Below are positions 1 to 10,989 of a stretch of DNA of 64,000 bases, piece by piece. This stretch comes from Inia geoffrensis. Lineage: Eukaryota > Chordata > Mammalia > Artiodactyla > Iniidae. The notes beneath the pieces were generated by a model. It made no database searches, was not told where the DNA came from, and saw nothing but the letters and a program-made list of their open reading frames with translations. Positions within the stretch are counted from its first letter, which is position 1, and each line of letters starts with the position of its first letter. The DNA is taken from NCBI GenBank assembly GCA_036417435.1, contig CM070906.1, positions 44,281,396-44,345,395 of the forward strand, written 5' to 3'. Position numbers and translations under genes: made by a program.

Positions 1-60
1 ATTAAATCAGGGACAAGTAAAATACATTCTTTACCATCATTGTTGTTGAACACTAATTCA

Positions 61-215
61 TTCATTCAACACACATTTATTCAGAGTCAGTTGGTGCTAG
101 GCACTATTCTAGGCAGCTGGGACAAATCTTTGTCCAGAGCAGCTAAATATCTTGCCTTCATAAAGCTTACAGTATTAGGGGAAAATCAATAAATAAGCAA
201 ACAAATAAATAAATA
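61..215. repeat. Ancient interspersed repeat fragment (family not named)
   Basis: The segment has the 'attcattcaacacacattt ... ggtgctaggcactattctaggc' pattern of a very common old mammalian repeat, followed by an AT-rich 'aataaataagcaaacaaat' tail. Similar wording recurs near 26310-26480 and 62715-62830. I recognise the pattern but not the exact family. Confidence 0.45.
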
Positions 216-239
216 TTTGCCCATGGATAACTTCACAGA

Positions 240-635
240 ATAGAAAAATGAATAGTCCTTATGAAATGATTTTACTTTCCCTTATAGTAAAAGAAATGCA
301 AATTAAAATAATAAGATATAATTTTAAAAATTTATCAGAATGACAAATCTGAAAAGTTGAGTACACACTGTATTGTATTGTCCTGTGTGTCAGAAAATAG
401 GTACTTTCATAAAATGCTGGTTGGGGTGTAAATTGATATACGTTATCAAAATTTTTAAAGTATAAATCATTTTACTTAGCAATTCCACTTCTAGGCATTT
501 TTTCTACAGATGTGCTTGCACAGATGAAAAATGACACATGTAAAAAGAAGTACAAAATTGTTGGTAATAGCAAAATATTGGAAAAAACTTAAATGTCCAT
601 CAATAAAGAACCAGCCAGATAAATATTACAGGATG
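240..635 (+). repeat. Old LINE-1 3' fragment
   Basis: This is a degenerate match to the 3' part of an old mammalian LINE-1: 'gcaattccacttctaggcat', then 'aatagcaaaatattggaaaa', then 'aaatgtccatcaataaag'. Many stops and indels break the frame, so no protein is encoded. The short frame at 531-740 is a by-product of this repeat. Confidence 0.65.
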
Positions 636-729
636 TTAAAACTGAAGTTTCCACCAAGGTATATACGAAGTTCAAAAAACAAGTTGTTACATGTTGAATT
701 TACAAAGCACATTAAAAAACAATTACTTC

Positions 730-1855
730 ATCAAACCTAAAAATTTTTGCTCATCAGAGAACACAGTCAACGTGGTGAAAAGGCACCTTACAGAAATGGT
801 AGAAAATATCTGCAAACTATATATTGGAAAACGTGTTAATATTCAGAATATATGAAGAACTCCTAAAATTCAATAACAAAAAATCAAATACCACAATTAA
901 AAAATGGGCAAAGGGGACTTCCCTCTTGGTCCAGTGGGTAAGACTCTGCGCTCCCAATGCAGGGGGCCCAGGTTTGATCCCTGGTGGGAAAACTAGATCC
1001 CGCATGCCACAACTAAGAGCCGGCACAGCCAAATAAATAAATAAATATTTTTAATGGGCAAAGGACTTGAATGGACATTTCTCCAAAGATGATATATAGA
1101 TTGCCAACAACTGTATGAAAAGATGCTCAGCGTAATAAACATCAGAGAAATGGAAATCAAAACCACAATGAGATATCACCTCACGCCCATTAGGAAAAAC
1201 AGAAAATAACAAATACTGAGGGGTATTTGGAGAAGTTGGAACCCTTGTACCCTGTTGGTAGGATTGTAAAATGATTGCAACCACTATGGAAAACAACATG
1301 GGAGTTCCTCAAAAAGTAAAAATAGAACTACTATATGACTCAGCAATCCCACTTCCAGGTATATAGTCAAAAGAATTGAAAGCAGGGTACTGAAGAGATA
1401 TTTGCACACCTGTGTTCACAGCAGCACTATTCACAACAGCCAAGTAATAGAAGCAACCCAAATGGAACCCATTCCATTCTATACAATGGAATACTATGCA
1501 TCCTTTAAAAAGAAGGAATTTCTTTCACATACTACCACAGAGATGAACCCTGAGGATATTATGCTATGTGAAATAAGTCCAAAAATGATGAATTCTGTAT
1601 GATTTCCTTATATGCTATACAAGGTATCTAAAGTAGTCAAATTGATATATACAGAAAGTAGAATGGTAGTTACCAGGGAATACAGACAGGAAGCAAAGGG
1701 GAGTTGTTGTTTAGTAGGTATAGACTTTCAGTCCTATAGGATGAACAAGTTCTGGAGATCTGTTTCATAACAATATAAATAAACACCACTGAACTGTACA
1801 CTTGAAAATGGTTGAGATGCTAAATTTTATGTTTTTTACCACAATAAAAAAATTA
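730..1855 (+). repeat. LINE-1 ORF2 C-terminal part and 3' UTR (degenerate)
   Basis: The order of landmarks is that of LINE-1: the end of ORF2 (about 730-1600), then 'gtgaaataagtcc', 'gaatggtagttaccagg', 'gttctggagatc', and a terminal 'ccactgaactgtacacttg ... ccacaataaaa'. It is 5' truncated in the usual way and interrupted by the SINE at 915-1052. The reading frame is broken by stops and indels, so this is a fossil and not an active element. Confidence 0.85.
915..1052 (+). mobile_element. CHR-2/Bov-tA-type tRNA-Glu SINE
   Basis: A short tRNA-derived SINE beginning 'ggacttccctcttggtccag', with a B-box-like 'ggtttgatccctgg' and an 'aaataaataaataaatattt' tail. It is flanked by a direct repeat 'aatgggcaaagg' (903-914 and 1053-1064), showing insertion into the surrounding LINE-1. 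Confidence 0.85.
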
Positions 1856-1869
1856 AAAATAACCACTAA

Positions 1870-2075
1870 CATTTAAACTGGCATTACTAACAAGCACTTT
1901 TTATGAGTTAATTCTTTTAAACCTTACAGGAACTTCGTGAGGAACATAATGCTATTATCTCAATTGTACAGATGAGGAAATTGAAGTTCAGAGAATTTAA
2001 GTAATTTCACTTGTAACTGGCAAGACCAAGATGTGAATCAAGCCAGTTGATTTCTAGAGTATATTTCTCAAAGAC
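1870..2075 (-). repeat. MIR SINE (reverse orientation)
   Basis: The core reads as the reverse complement of MIR: 'gagttaattcttttaaacc', 'acagatgaggaaattgaag', 'agagaatttaagtaatttc', then 'gatgtgaatcaagcc'. It is an ancient copy with many substitutions. Confidence 0.7.
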
Positions 2076-2555
2076 CTAACCATACTACTTCTTCACTACC
2101 TACTCAGAGCCAATTTCAAGACTGGTGGATGCCTCAGCCAGATCAAGGTAAAAAAATAACTTAGAGAGTCCCACACTATGATCAATTAATCTACAACAAA
2201 TGAGGCAAGAATATACAATGGAGGAAAGATAGTCTCTTTAACAAGTGGTGCTGGGAAAGCTGGACAGCTACATGTAAAACAATAAAATTAGAATATTCCC
2301 TCACACCATATACAAAAATAAACTCAAAAATGGTTTAAAGACCTAAATATAAGACATGACACCATAAAACTCCTAGAAGAGAACATAGGCAGAACACTCT
2401 TTGACATAAATTGTAGCAATAGTTTCTTAGACCAGTCTCCCAAGGCAAAAGAAATAAAAGCAAAAATAAGCAAATGGAGCCTAATCAAACTTATAAGCTT
2501 TTGCACAGGAAAGGAAACCATCAATAAAACAAAAAGATGACTTACAGAATGGAAG

Positions 2556-2751
2556 AAAATATTTGCAAATGATGCAACTTATAAGAGGTTGATATCCAAG
2601 ATATACAAACAGCTTGTACAACTCAATAACAAAAAAACAAACAACGCAATAAAAAAATATTTGCAAATGATGCAACTTATAAGAGGTTGATATCCAAGAT
2701 ACACAAACAGCTTGTACAACTCAATAACAAAAAAACAAACAACGCAATAAA
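2556..2751 (+). repeat. 98-bp tandem duplication inside LINE-1
   Basis: Two head-to-tail copies of a segment containing 'gcaaatgatgcaacttataa' and 'cagcttgtacaactcaataa' lie 98 bp apart. The clearest difference is 'aagatatac' in the first copy versus 'aagatacac' in the second. LINE-1 carries this segment once, so the duplication is secondary. The repeat of similar predicted minus-strand peptides here is an artefact of it. Confidence 0.9.
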
Positions 2752-2920
2752 AAACTGGGCAGAAGACCTGAATAGACATTTTTTCAAAGAAATACAGATG
2801 GCTAACTGATACATGAAAAGATGTCCAACAGCACTAATTATTAGTGGAATGCAAATCAAAACCATGATGAGGTATCACCTTATACCTCTCAGAATGGCTA
2901 TCATCAAAATGTCTACCAAA

Positions 2921-3057
2921 AGGGATTTTTGACCCATTTAAAAAAATTTATCAAGCATTTCTCAAGATTAGCCATTTGATTTACTCAATAATAACAGTCA
3001 TTATTTTTTAAAAATTAATGGAATAAATGAGAAAAAAATGCCAATATGAAAAAAAAA
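2921..3057 (+). mobile_element. Short A-tailed insertion of unknown origin in LINE-1
   Basis: LINE-1 sequence stops at 'atcaaaatgtctaccaa' and resumes at 'agtctaccaataatgaatgc'. The 'gtctaccaa' motif is therefore present on both sides (2911-2919 and 3058-3066). The inserted 137 bp is unlike LINE-1 or the local SINEs and ends in an A-rich tail. This is the signature of LINE-1-mediated retroposition of some RNA. Its source is not recognised. Confidence 0.6.
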
Positions 3058-3342
3058 GTCTACCAATAATGAATGCTGCAGAGGATGTGGAGAAAAGGGA
3101 ACCCTCCTACACTGTTGGTGGGAATATAAATTGGTGCAGCCACTATGGAAAACAGTACGGAGATTCCTTAGAAAACTAAAAATAGGACTACCATATGCCC
3201 AGCCATTCCACTCTTGGGTATATGTCTAGAAAAAATGAAAACCCTTATTTCAAAAGATACATGCACCCCAATGGTCATAGCAGCACTATTTACAATAGGC
3301 AAGATGTGGAAGCAACCAAAGGGCCCATCAAAAGATGACTGG

Positions 3343-3633
3343 TGGGGCTTCCCTGGTGGCGCAGTGGTTGAGAATCTGCCTGCCAGTGCAGGGGACACGG
3401 GTTCGAGCCCTGGTCTGGGAGGATCCCACATGTCGCGGAGCAACTGGGCCCATGAGCCACAACTACTGAGCCTGCACGTCTGGAGCTTGTGCTCCACAAG
3501 AGAGGCCGCAACAGTGAGAGGCCCACGCACCACGATGAAAAGTGGCCCCCACTTGCCACAAGTAGAGAAAGCCCACGCACAGAAACAAAGACCCAACACA
3601 GCCAAAAATAAATAAATAGAATTAAAAAAAAAA
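3343..3633 (+). mobile_element. CHR-1-type SINE, long form
   Basis: A tRNA-Glu-derived SINE with 'gcttccctggtggcgcagtg' at its head and a B-box-like 'gggttcgagccc'. A long 3' body ends 'agacccaacacagccaaaaa' with an A-rich tail. Perfect 13-bp target repeats 'aaaagatgactgg' lie at 3330-3342 and 3634-3646. It splits the host LINE-1 and so is younger. Frames translated through it are not genes. Confidence 0.95.
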
Positions 3634-3661
3634 AAAAGATGACTGGCTTAAGAAGATGTGA

Positions 3662-3713
3662 TATATACATATGTGTGTGTGTATATATATATATGTGTAT
3701 GTATATATATATA
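3662..3713. repeat. TG/TA microsatellite
   Basis: Alternating 'tgtgtgtgtatatatatata' sequence within the LINE-1 ORF2 part, where the ordinary element reads 'gtggtatatatatacaatgg'. It has probably expanded from that short TA run. Confidence 0.8.
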
Positions 3714-4279
3714 ATGGACTATTAGCCATAAAAAATAATGAAATAATGCCTTTTGCAGCAATGTGGATGAGCCTAGAGAATACTTGTTTAGTGAAATAAA
3801 TCAGAGAAAGATAAATACTATATGATATCACTTATATGTGGAACCAAAAAGTAATATAAATGAATCTATATACAAAATAGAAACAGACTTACAGATCTAG
3901 AAAACAAACTTATGGTTACCAAAGGGGAGAGGAACTGGGGAGGAACAAGTTAGGAGTATGGGATTAACAGGTAAAAATTACCGTACATAAAATAGATAAG
4001 CACAAGGATTTACTGCATAGCACAAGGAATTATACCCATTATCTTGTAATAACCTATAATGGAATATAATCTGCCAAAAAATGAATCATTGTCCTGTACA
4101 CCTGAAACTAACACAATATTGTAAATCAACTGTACTTAAAAGAGGAAAAAACTCAGAGTATAGAAAGAGAGAGGATTTTGTGAAGAGATTTTTTTGGAGA
4201 GAAGTTTTACAGTGATGTGAAGGGGAAAGAATGAGGGATTTTCCCTCTTTCAGCTCAAGGAAGGAGCAGGGCCAAATGC

Positions 4280-4590
4280 AAAACTTAAGGGAGCTATCTT
4301 TTGGCTATTATAAATAATGCTGCAATGAACATTTTTGTGTGGACATATGTTTTCATTTCTTTTGTGTATATCAATAGAGACAGTAAGTACACTAGTGGTT
4401 GCCTAGGACTGTGGAGAAAGTGGGGGCAACTACTAATGTGTTTCTTGGGAGGTGATTAAAGTGTTCTAAAACTGTGATGCTTAAAAACTCTGAGAATATA
4501 CTAAAACCCATTCAGTTGTACACTTTAAATACATAAATTCTATGATGTAAATTATATTTCAATAAAGCTATTATTTTAAGAATTTAAAAG
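4280..4590. repeat. LINE-1 3'-end fragments
   Basis: The right part ends 'gtacactttaaatacataaa ... ttatatttcaataaagcta', a typical old LINE-1 3' end on the plus strand. The part around 4295-4370 ('ataaatgctgcaatgaacat'-like) reads as LINE-1 in the opposite orientation, so two separate relics meet here. Confidence 0.55.
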
Positions 4591-4689
4591 GATGCTAAAA
4601 ACACAGTAATCAAGGTAAATAAAAGCTAATGGAAGATTTTTAAAAAATCAAAATTAATGCAAAACCAACCCACATTGAACAAAATTTCT

Positions 4690-4836
4690 GGGAATTCCCT
4701 GGCGGTCCAGTGTTTAAGACTCCGTGCTTTCTCTGAGGAGGGCACAGCTTCGATCCCTGGTTGGTCAGGAAACTAAGATCCTGCAAGCTGTGCGGCACAG
4801 CCAAAAAATAAAATAAAATAAAATAAAATAAAAAAC
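4690..4836 (+). mobile_element. CHR-2/Bov-tA-type tRNA-Glu SINE
   Basis: Head 'gggaattccctggcggtcca', B-box-like 'cttcgatccctggttgg', then 'aactaagatcctgcaagctg' and an (AAAAT)n tail. I could not define a convincing target-site duplication. Confidence 0.85.
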
Positions 4837-6131
4837 AGACTGAAAACAACATATTCTGGTGGCATCTTGAAAAACAAACAAAAAAATCAAATTTTTAAAT
4901 AAAGATAAGTTGTTTGTTTTAGGACCTTGCATTATTGTGTAAGGGAAGAGTCATTTCTAAACAGCCCTCATTCCAGGCCAGCACAGCCATTGTGTTCTTC
5001 CCTCTGGGCATGTTTATGTGGGTTGGCCAAAGTGTGCAACCACAATGGACAAAACTGAGGTTTTATATATAGTCATAAGGGGAAGCTTTTAACTTTCTTT
5101 CACTTGGTTCAAAACATAGGAGGATATTTAATTAACCATATATAGGAGTGCACATCTTCTTTTTGCCTCAGACACCATTGTAGTTCAGCAAAGTACTAGA
5201 AAGGAGCTTCCACTGAGGCTGGTGGGAGAGCTTGAGATGTGTTCCCTGTAGAGAACCCCATGGGAGCTGAGAAGTTCAGAGGGTAAAAAAAAAGGGGCTA
5301 ACTAACCACTTGATGATAAAGCCAAGAGAGTTCTGTTGTGTTAAGGGTAGACCACAGTCCCAAAATTGTCAGGGGAAAAGATATGATTCTCTATGGACCA
5401 GCTATGGACATTAAATAAAGAACCACACTGGGGCCATTTTTAGTGGCCTAAGAGGGCACCTAGAAACTGGCAGAAGGTGAGGGGACCCATGATTGAATAA
5501 CTATGTAGGGTGAACTGCCCGCCAGGGAAATGTAAGTTGAGGCAGGATAGGAAGGGACCTGATGAAAGAAAAGGTACATGGCCCATGTCAAGAGGGTCAT
5601 GTTTGGTGGGACCCTGCAGGGAACCTCTGAAAAATCCACTAGAAAGTCCACTTTAAAAATATGTCTGGTCTAGAGGGCATGAGGAAATGCAGCTTGAAAG
5701 GGATCAGTCCAAATGTCTTGCCTTTCCCATCCTCCCAGCTCTGACCCTGGAGGGCTCAGAAACTAGACAATTTCAAGTGGTTAGGGGAAGGGGGTTGAAG
5801 GGGCTCCATAAGGAAGAAGAGTTTCACATCAAAACAACCCTGTTTCCCTTAAGCTTGGTGTGTTAAATCAATTTCAAATTGATTACCTCTGAATTTTGAA
5901 TAATCTCTAAGACAGTGCATTCTGATTTCTGAATTCATTCTCTGTGACAAAGTGAGTATAGGACTATATAATTTCCTAAAACGGAGCAAAAAAGTCATGG
6001 GGATCTGCCCAAGCTTCCACCTTAGGAGCAGGGGAAGATTATGCCCATTCATTATATCTTGTGAGCCTGAGTGACATAATTATGCATGGATATAAAATAA
6101 AATATTGTGCACAGTTAAAAAGAATACATCA
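4837..6131. other. No gene seen; mostly unassigned sequence
   Basis: Mixed-composition DNA without a coding signature, CpG density or strong splice-site pairs. The open frames here are under 75 codons. It could include an old LTR-like element around 5000-5850, but I found no terminal repeats to support that. Confidence 0.5.
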
Positions 6132-6248
6132 AAAGGGAGGAGATATGGGGATATATGTATATGTATAGCTGATTCACTTTGTTATAAAGCAGAAACTAAC
6201 ACACCATTGTAAAGCAACTATACTCCAATAAAGATGTTAAAAAAATAA
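6132..6248 (+). repeat. Short LINE-1 3' UTR tail
   Basis: Only the end of a cetartiodactyl LINE-1 3' UTR is present: 'gctgattcactttgttataa', 'gcagaaactaacacaccatt', 'caactatactccaataaag', then an A/T-rich tail. It is a severely 5'-truncated insertion. Confidence 0.85.
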
Positions 6249-6446
6249 ATAAAACCAAGCTGTACATTCCATAAATTCTTTTGTATTTTAAATAAATCAT
6301 TCACCAAAAAAAAAAAAAAAGAATGCAGCAGTTGTATATGTTTGTGTATGGAACTACCTTCAAGATAAAATAAGTTTTTAAAAAGTATAAAAGTGTATAT
6401 GCTGTATGCTATTATTTTTATTTAAAAAACTAAAAATAATATTTAT

Positions 6447-6463
6447 GCATACATACATGTATA

Positions 6464-6525
<62 letters not shown>

Positions 6526-6534
6526 GATATATAT
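6447..6534. repeat. (TA)n/(CA)n microsatellite
   Basis: About 50 bp of uninterrupted TA dinucleotides, then a short CA run and a further TA stretch. It is likely to vary in length between individuals. The frame reading I-Y-I-Y through it is an artefact. Confidence 0.95.
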
Positions 6535-6724
6535 GTATTCTGTATACAGAGAAACCATTCATTTCTGGAGATTTACACTAGAATTGTAACTGTAACTGCC
6601 TCTAGGGAAAATATCCATATAGATGGAAGACAAGAGTAGGTAGAATACTTACTTCTCACTATACACACACTTATATATTTTGCATTTTGTACTGTGTATT
6701 GTCTATTTAAAAAATTAAAGTTAA

Positions 6725-6872
6725 GGGCTTCCCTGGTGGCGCAGTGGTTGAGAGTCTGCCTGCCTATGCGGGGGACATGGGTTCGTGCCCCGGTCCAGGA
6801 GGATCCCACATGCCACGGAGCAACTGGGCCCATGAGCCATGACCACTGAGCCTGCGCATCCGGAGCCTGTGC
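6725..6872 (+). mobile_element. CHR-1 SINE truncated at the 3' end
   Basis: The head and first 150 bp match CHR-1 up to 'cggagcctgtgc', then the element stops. The usual 'tccgcaacgggagaggcc' segment, A tail and downstream target repeat are absent. Retroposition normally truncates the 5' end, so a later deletion probably removed the 3' half. Confidence 0.9.
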
Positions 6873-6999
6873 AATGATTTCAGACTCACATGTAAGGATA
6901 GTCAAATGAAATTAAATTTCAGAATTGACTACAAAAAATAGTTAAAGCCAGACCAAAACTGTCATCTATACAAGAAAAGGGGCATAGCCTAAGGGCATT

Positions 7000-9130
7000 A
7001 AAAAAAAAGATAGCCAACAGAATAAGTAGAGGATTTTGGAAGACAGCATGATGTATCTCCCAACATCAACCTCCAGTCTGCCCTATCCCCACCTGAACTA
7101 TACTGTTGAGGTCTCTGAGGGGGTCTTTCCGGCCTACCTGTTTTCTGAAGGGGAAGAATGAAAAATAACACAAGGTGTAGGCAGACAAGAGACATAAATA
7201 TTACATTTATAGCTGAAAGAATTTAAGTTGATGACATAGCTTAGAGTAGGAGCAAAATGAGCTACCAACTAAAACCCAGAAATAATCATATTTATCTACC
7301 AAGTCAGAAGCATCATTACCCATCAGAGAAGTAACTCTATCACCTTTGGCACAAAGAGAGTTAAGAAAGGCCAGAATACAGGCTAATGAATCTCATTCAA
7401 TAGGAAAAGTACCATCAGAAGTGAGCAACTTTCTCTTTTCCTTATCCTGACTGGAGAGTAGTGGAAATGATTGCTAAGGAAAAGGAGATAATACAAACAA
7501 AGTGAATGATGTGGGCTCTCTCTTTGAAAGAGGTGAGGTCTACACTCGGAATTAAGAGACCACCCTAATTGCAAATAAATTCCCCAGTAAGAGTGAAATA
7601 CACCACCCCTGCCCAAGCAGGAGCAATGAACCCTGGTAGAAGACCTTTAATAAAATGTGCGAAGTGATAGCAGAACCCAGATGTTCACATAATCTTGAGT
7701 TCTCCTTCTTCCTCACTTTACCTTCTTGGTGTAGGGGAAAAAAAGTCTAGAACACTAAATCTGTAGCCATCAACTATTTATAAGAGGAGAAAGCAAGCTG
7801 GTCTTAGTTAAGGCAGCAAGTTGTCAAAGCATTCCTTTAACTACAGGAAAACAAATGCAGGTCTGGACAGATCCCAATGCACATGCACAATGAAAATAAA
7901 TAGCAGGCAATAAGACAAACACATTAGGAAGGGAGGAAAAATATATTAAAGACTGACATTGAACCAAGCCTAGAAAAAAACATAATGCAAGAAAATGAAT
8001 TACGTTCTCTGCAATGGCTTTGCCATTTAGAGTAACTTAAGAAAAACAAAAACACAAATTCAAAAATGAATTTTAAAATAACAGAATGAAGAAAAGAGAG
8101 ATTGAAAACCTAAGGAAGTAGAGAGCTGAAACAATATTATTAAAGAACTAATATTAAAAGCAAGAAAGACCTGAGGTAATCATAGAAATGCAAATGAAAA
8201 ATGAAGAAATTGGAAAGAAGGTAATGGACATGGAGGACTGAAAAATTCCATGCAACAGAGCAGTGTCTCTTAGGTAGAAAACTCACAGGAACACAGCAAT
8301 GTACCCACAAAGATGTAATTTTTTTTTTAATTAGGAAGAAACTTTCTTTGAATTGAAGCAAAAGTTTAATCTGTAGATTGAAAAGAAGCATATGTTTTGA
8401 TTAGGAAAACTCATCTCTAAGATAAATCCATAGTTAGATTACCAGTCCTCAAGGATAAAGAATTCTTCAGGCACCCAAAAAAGCAGAGCAAATCTCCATC
8501 AAAGGGAAATATCCATGCTAGTCTCATGTTATTCCACAGTAACATTCAGTAACAGAAGCCATTGGAAAATGTCTAAGAAATTTTGGGGACTTCCCTGATG
8601 GCACAGTGGTTAAGAATCCGCCTGCCAATGCAGGAGACATGGTTTTGAGCCCTAGTCAGGGAAGATCCCACATGCCGCCTATGCACCCCAACTACTGAGC
8701 CCGTGCTGTAGAGCCTGTGAGCCGTGGCTGTTGAGCCCCGTGTGCCACAACTGCTGAAGCCCACGTTCCTACAGCCCATGCTCCGCAACAAGGGAGGCCA
8801 CTGCAACAACAGGCCCACTCACCATAACGAGCAAGGACCCAATGCAGCCAAAAATAAATAAATAAATTTATTTAAAAAAAAAAAAAAAGAAATTTTGGAG
8901 TAGAGAAATGTAACAGTAATATAAACATCCAAAATACACAAAGTATACATGTATACAAGGTATACAACAGCAATATGTAGAACAGGTAGATGTTTTCAAA
9001 CATGAAATAAGTCTGCAGAATACAACACCCATGCACACTTCTTCACCAAAACCAACACAAAACATAAACCAAAAAACAGGAACACACACTACTTGCTAAT
9101 GAAATCCAACTACTTAAGAGATGATGGAAA
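7000..9130 (+). repeat. Probable old LINE (L1/HAL1-like) region, split by a SINE
   Basis: A-rich plus-strand sequence resembling the non-ORF2 part of old LINE-1/HAL1 elements, for example 'gctgaaacaatattattaaa', 'gaactaatattaaaagcaag' and 'ttcttcaggcacccaaaaa'. The match is by eye and diffuse, and no intact ORF1-like frame remains. A CHR-1-type SINE interrupts it at 8587-8886. Confidence 0.4.
8587..8886 (+). mobile_element. CHR-1-type SINE, long divergent form
   Basis: Head 'gacttccctgatggcacagt', degenerate B box, several 'ccacaactgctga'-like units, and an end 'gacccaatgcagccaaaaat' with an A-rich tail. Perfect 12-bp target repeats 'aagaaattttgg' lie at 8575-8586 and 8887-8898. Confidence 0.92.
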
Positions 9131-10409
9131 AATAAAGAGGAAACACATGAAAAGTCTTGGGTGAACATTGAATCAATTTAAAATATATCTAATTATAGAA
9201 CAGAATGTAAACGTAAAAACCTTGTCAATATATAAATAATAATATAAATACAAAGATTGAGAGGTGGGAAGAGGGGCAAAGAGAGAAGCTAATGTCTTCA
9301 TCTTTCAGAGCAGGGAAACAATCGATGCCATCTACAACTGACGTGTAGGTTTTAAAGCTATGATTTCAACATTTTAATGTTTTCAGTTATCTCTTCTTAA
9401 CTTTAGAGGGATCTCTTAAGAGATAATATACTCTGTACCGGATACAACATTTATTTGAAGTTTAGCAATCCATTCCAATTCATTTCAGTTTCACTTGGCT
9501 TCTTTCTAATTCATTACTTATTTATAAAAATAGCAAGTATTGTGTGCTAATAATGGTAAAAAGGGATTTAGGGTGATTTTTTTAAAAAGCTCTTTTTACT
9601 TTTCTGCACGACTTGAACTCATTAAAATAAGCAAGTGTTACATTTACAAAATCAATAAAGTAATTCTTCTTTTAAAAATGAACAGAAAAGATAAAAACGG
9701 GCAGACGTTTAATTTTTTTAAATAAACTGATGTTGAGCTCAATAGAAACAATGTTGTAATTTAATTATTTCTCAGACTCAAGATTTTCTGTGCACTTGGA
9801 TAGATCTCATCTCCAAATTCCAGATAAGCGCTTCCATTTGAAAATCCTTTGATTTCAAACAGAAATCAGACTTTAGCATGCAGAATAAGTCCTAACACTT
9901 AAATTACTGACTTGGCTTCTAAATCAACAGCATAGATGGGATCCAGGGTTGGAGCCAGAGAAAATGATGACGTTTGAGAGTGGAATTATTACATTATAAT
10001 AAGAATTCAAAAAAACCGCTTCTACTTTTACAAAGTTATCTTCTGTTCCTTCTCCTTATTCCTGCACCCATTTGAATTGGTCCCCATTTCTTTGGAGGAA
10101 GCTCGTTTTTACAGATGCTCTCCTCATATACATAGGTGTGATGCTTTCAGGTTAAAAACAATACTCACAGAACATGAACTCTAGAACAACGCAGGCTTTT
10201 AAAAACATACATTCCTACAAGCTACTAACTGCATAACAATTTCCTTCTCAATCTCCTTAGAATTTTCAGTGCACTACAGGAATTCCCTAAAGTCAAAGAG
10301 CCTGTGATAGTTTTACTTGTATATTGTCTTTGTAAATCCTAGTGAATAGATATGGTTACAGATACTTATTTATCATGAGAAATTTGTTTCTTCACCACAC
10401 AGATGTGAT
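9131..10409. other. No gene seen; AT-rich sequence
   Basis: AT-rich non-coding DNA with no repeat family I can name and no coding signature. The longest frames are about 60 codons with no supporting features. Confidence 0.5.
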
Positions 10410-10902
10410 AGGCAAGAATAATGGCCCTCCCTAAGATGTCTATGTCGTAACCCCCAAAATTTGTAAATGTATGGCAAAGGGGAATTAAGGTTGCAAATGG
10501 TATTAAGCTTGCTAATCAGATGAGCCTGAGATGAGGAGAGTATCCAGATTATCCAGGTGGGCCCAATGTAATCGTAACAGTCCTTATAAGTGGAAGAGGG
10601 AAACAGGAGAGTCAGTACCAGAGGGGTACGATGGGAGAGAGACTCCACCACCATCACTGGCTTTGAAGACGGCAAGGGACCAGCAGCCAAGGAATGTAGG
10701 CAGCCTCAAGAAGCTAGACAAGTACAATGAAGCAGATTCTTCCCCAGAGCCTCCAGAAGGAATGCAGCCCTCCTAACTACTTGATCTTAGCCTGGTAAGA
10801 CCTGGGCTTTTGACCTACAAAGTTTTGTGTTGTTCTATTGTGTTGTTTTAAGCCAGTGCTTGTGGTAATTTGTTGCAGCAACAATAGACAACTAATTCAG
10901 TA
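10410..10902 (+). repeat. MaLR/MLT1-like solitary LTR
   Basis: Recognisable LTR-type wording in order: 'gtaacccccaaaatttg', 'tatccaggtgggcccaatg', 'tccttataagtggaagag', 'tggctttgaagacggcaag', 'gcctccagaaggaatgcag', and a 3' end 'gttgttttaagccag ... ggtaatttgttgcagc'. No internal retroviral genes flank it, so it appears to be a solo LTR of an ancient ERVL-MaLR-type element. The overlapping frames on both strands are not genes. Confidence 0.6.
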
Positions 10903-10951
10903 AATAAAAGGTGAAGACATAGCACAAAATTTCTCCCTGGACCATGCTTCT

Positions 10952-10989
10952 GAATTTCCATGGATCCAGGGCAGAATTTCCATGGATCC
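10952..10989. repeat. Short direct repeat
   Basis: The 16-mer 'gaatttccatggatcc' occurs twice, 22 bp apart (10952-10967 and 10974-10989). It is a small local duplication. Confidence 0.9.

Larger units (their letters stand above)
2150..4140 (+). repeat. LINE-1 ORF2 3' part and 3' UTR with three secondary changes
   Basis: A long plus-strand LINE-1 fragment. ORF2 sequence runs to about 3820 and is followed by a typical cetartiodactyl 3' UTR ('ggttaccaaaggggagagg', 'cttgtaataacctataatgg', 'cctgaaactaacacaatatt', 'gtaaatcaactgtac'). Three events have altered it: a 98-bp tandem duplication (2556-2751), a 137-bp insertion with its own target repeat (2921-3057), and a CHR-1 SINE (3343-3633). The frame is broken and no ORF2 protein survives. 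Confidence 0.85.

Noticed and set aside
915..988. tRNA-like A and B boxes in SINE heads here and at the other CHR copies
   Set aside because: These are tRNA-Glu-derived SINE promoters with no complete cloverleaf, so they are not tRNA genes.
2481..2865. Repeated hydrophobic minus-strand peptides
   Set aside because: They are antisense translations of the LINE-1 98-bp tandem duplication.
10410..10902. Possible retroviral gene remnants beside the MaLR-like LTR
   Set aside because: No gag, pol or env-like frame flanks it; it looks like a solitary LTR.
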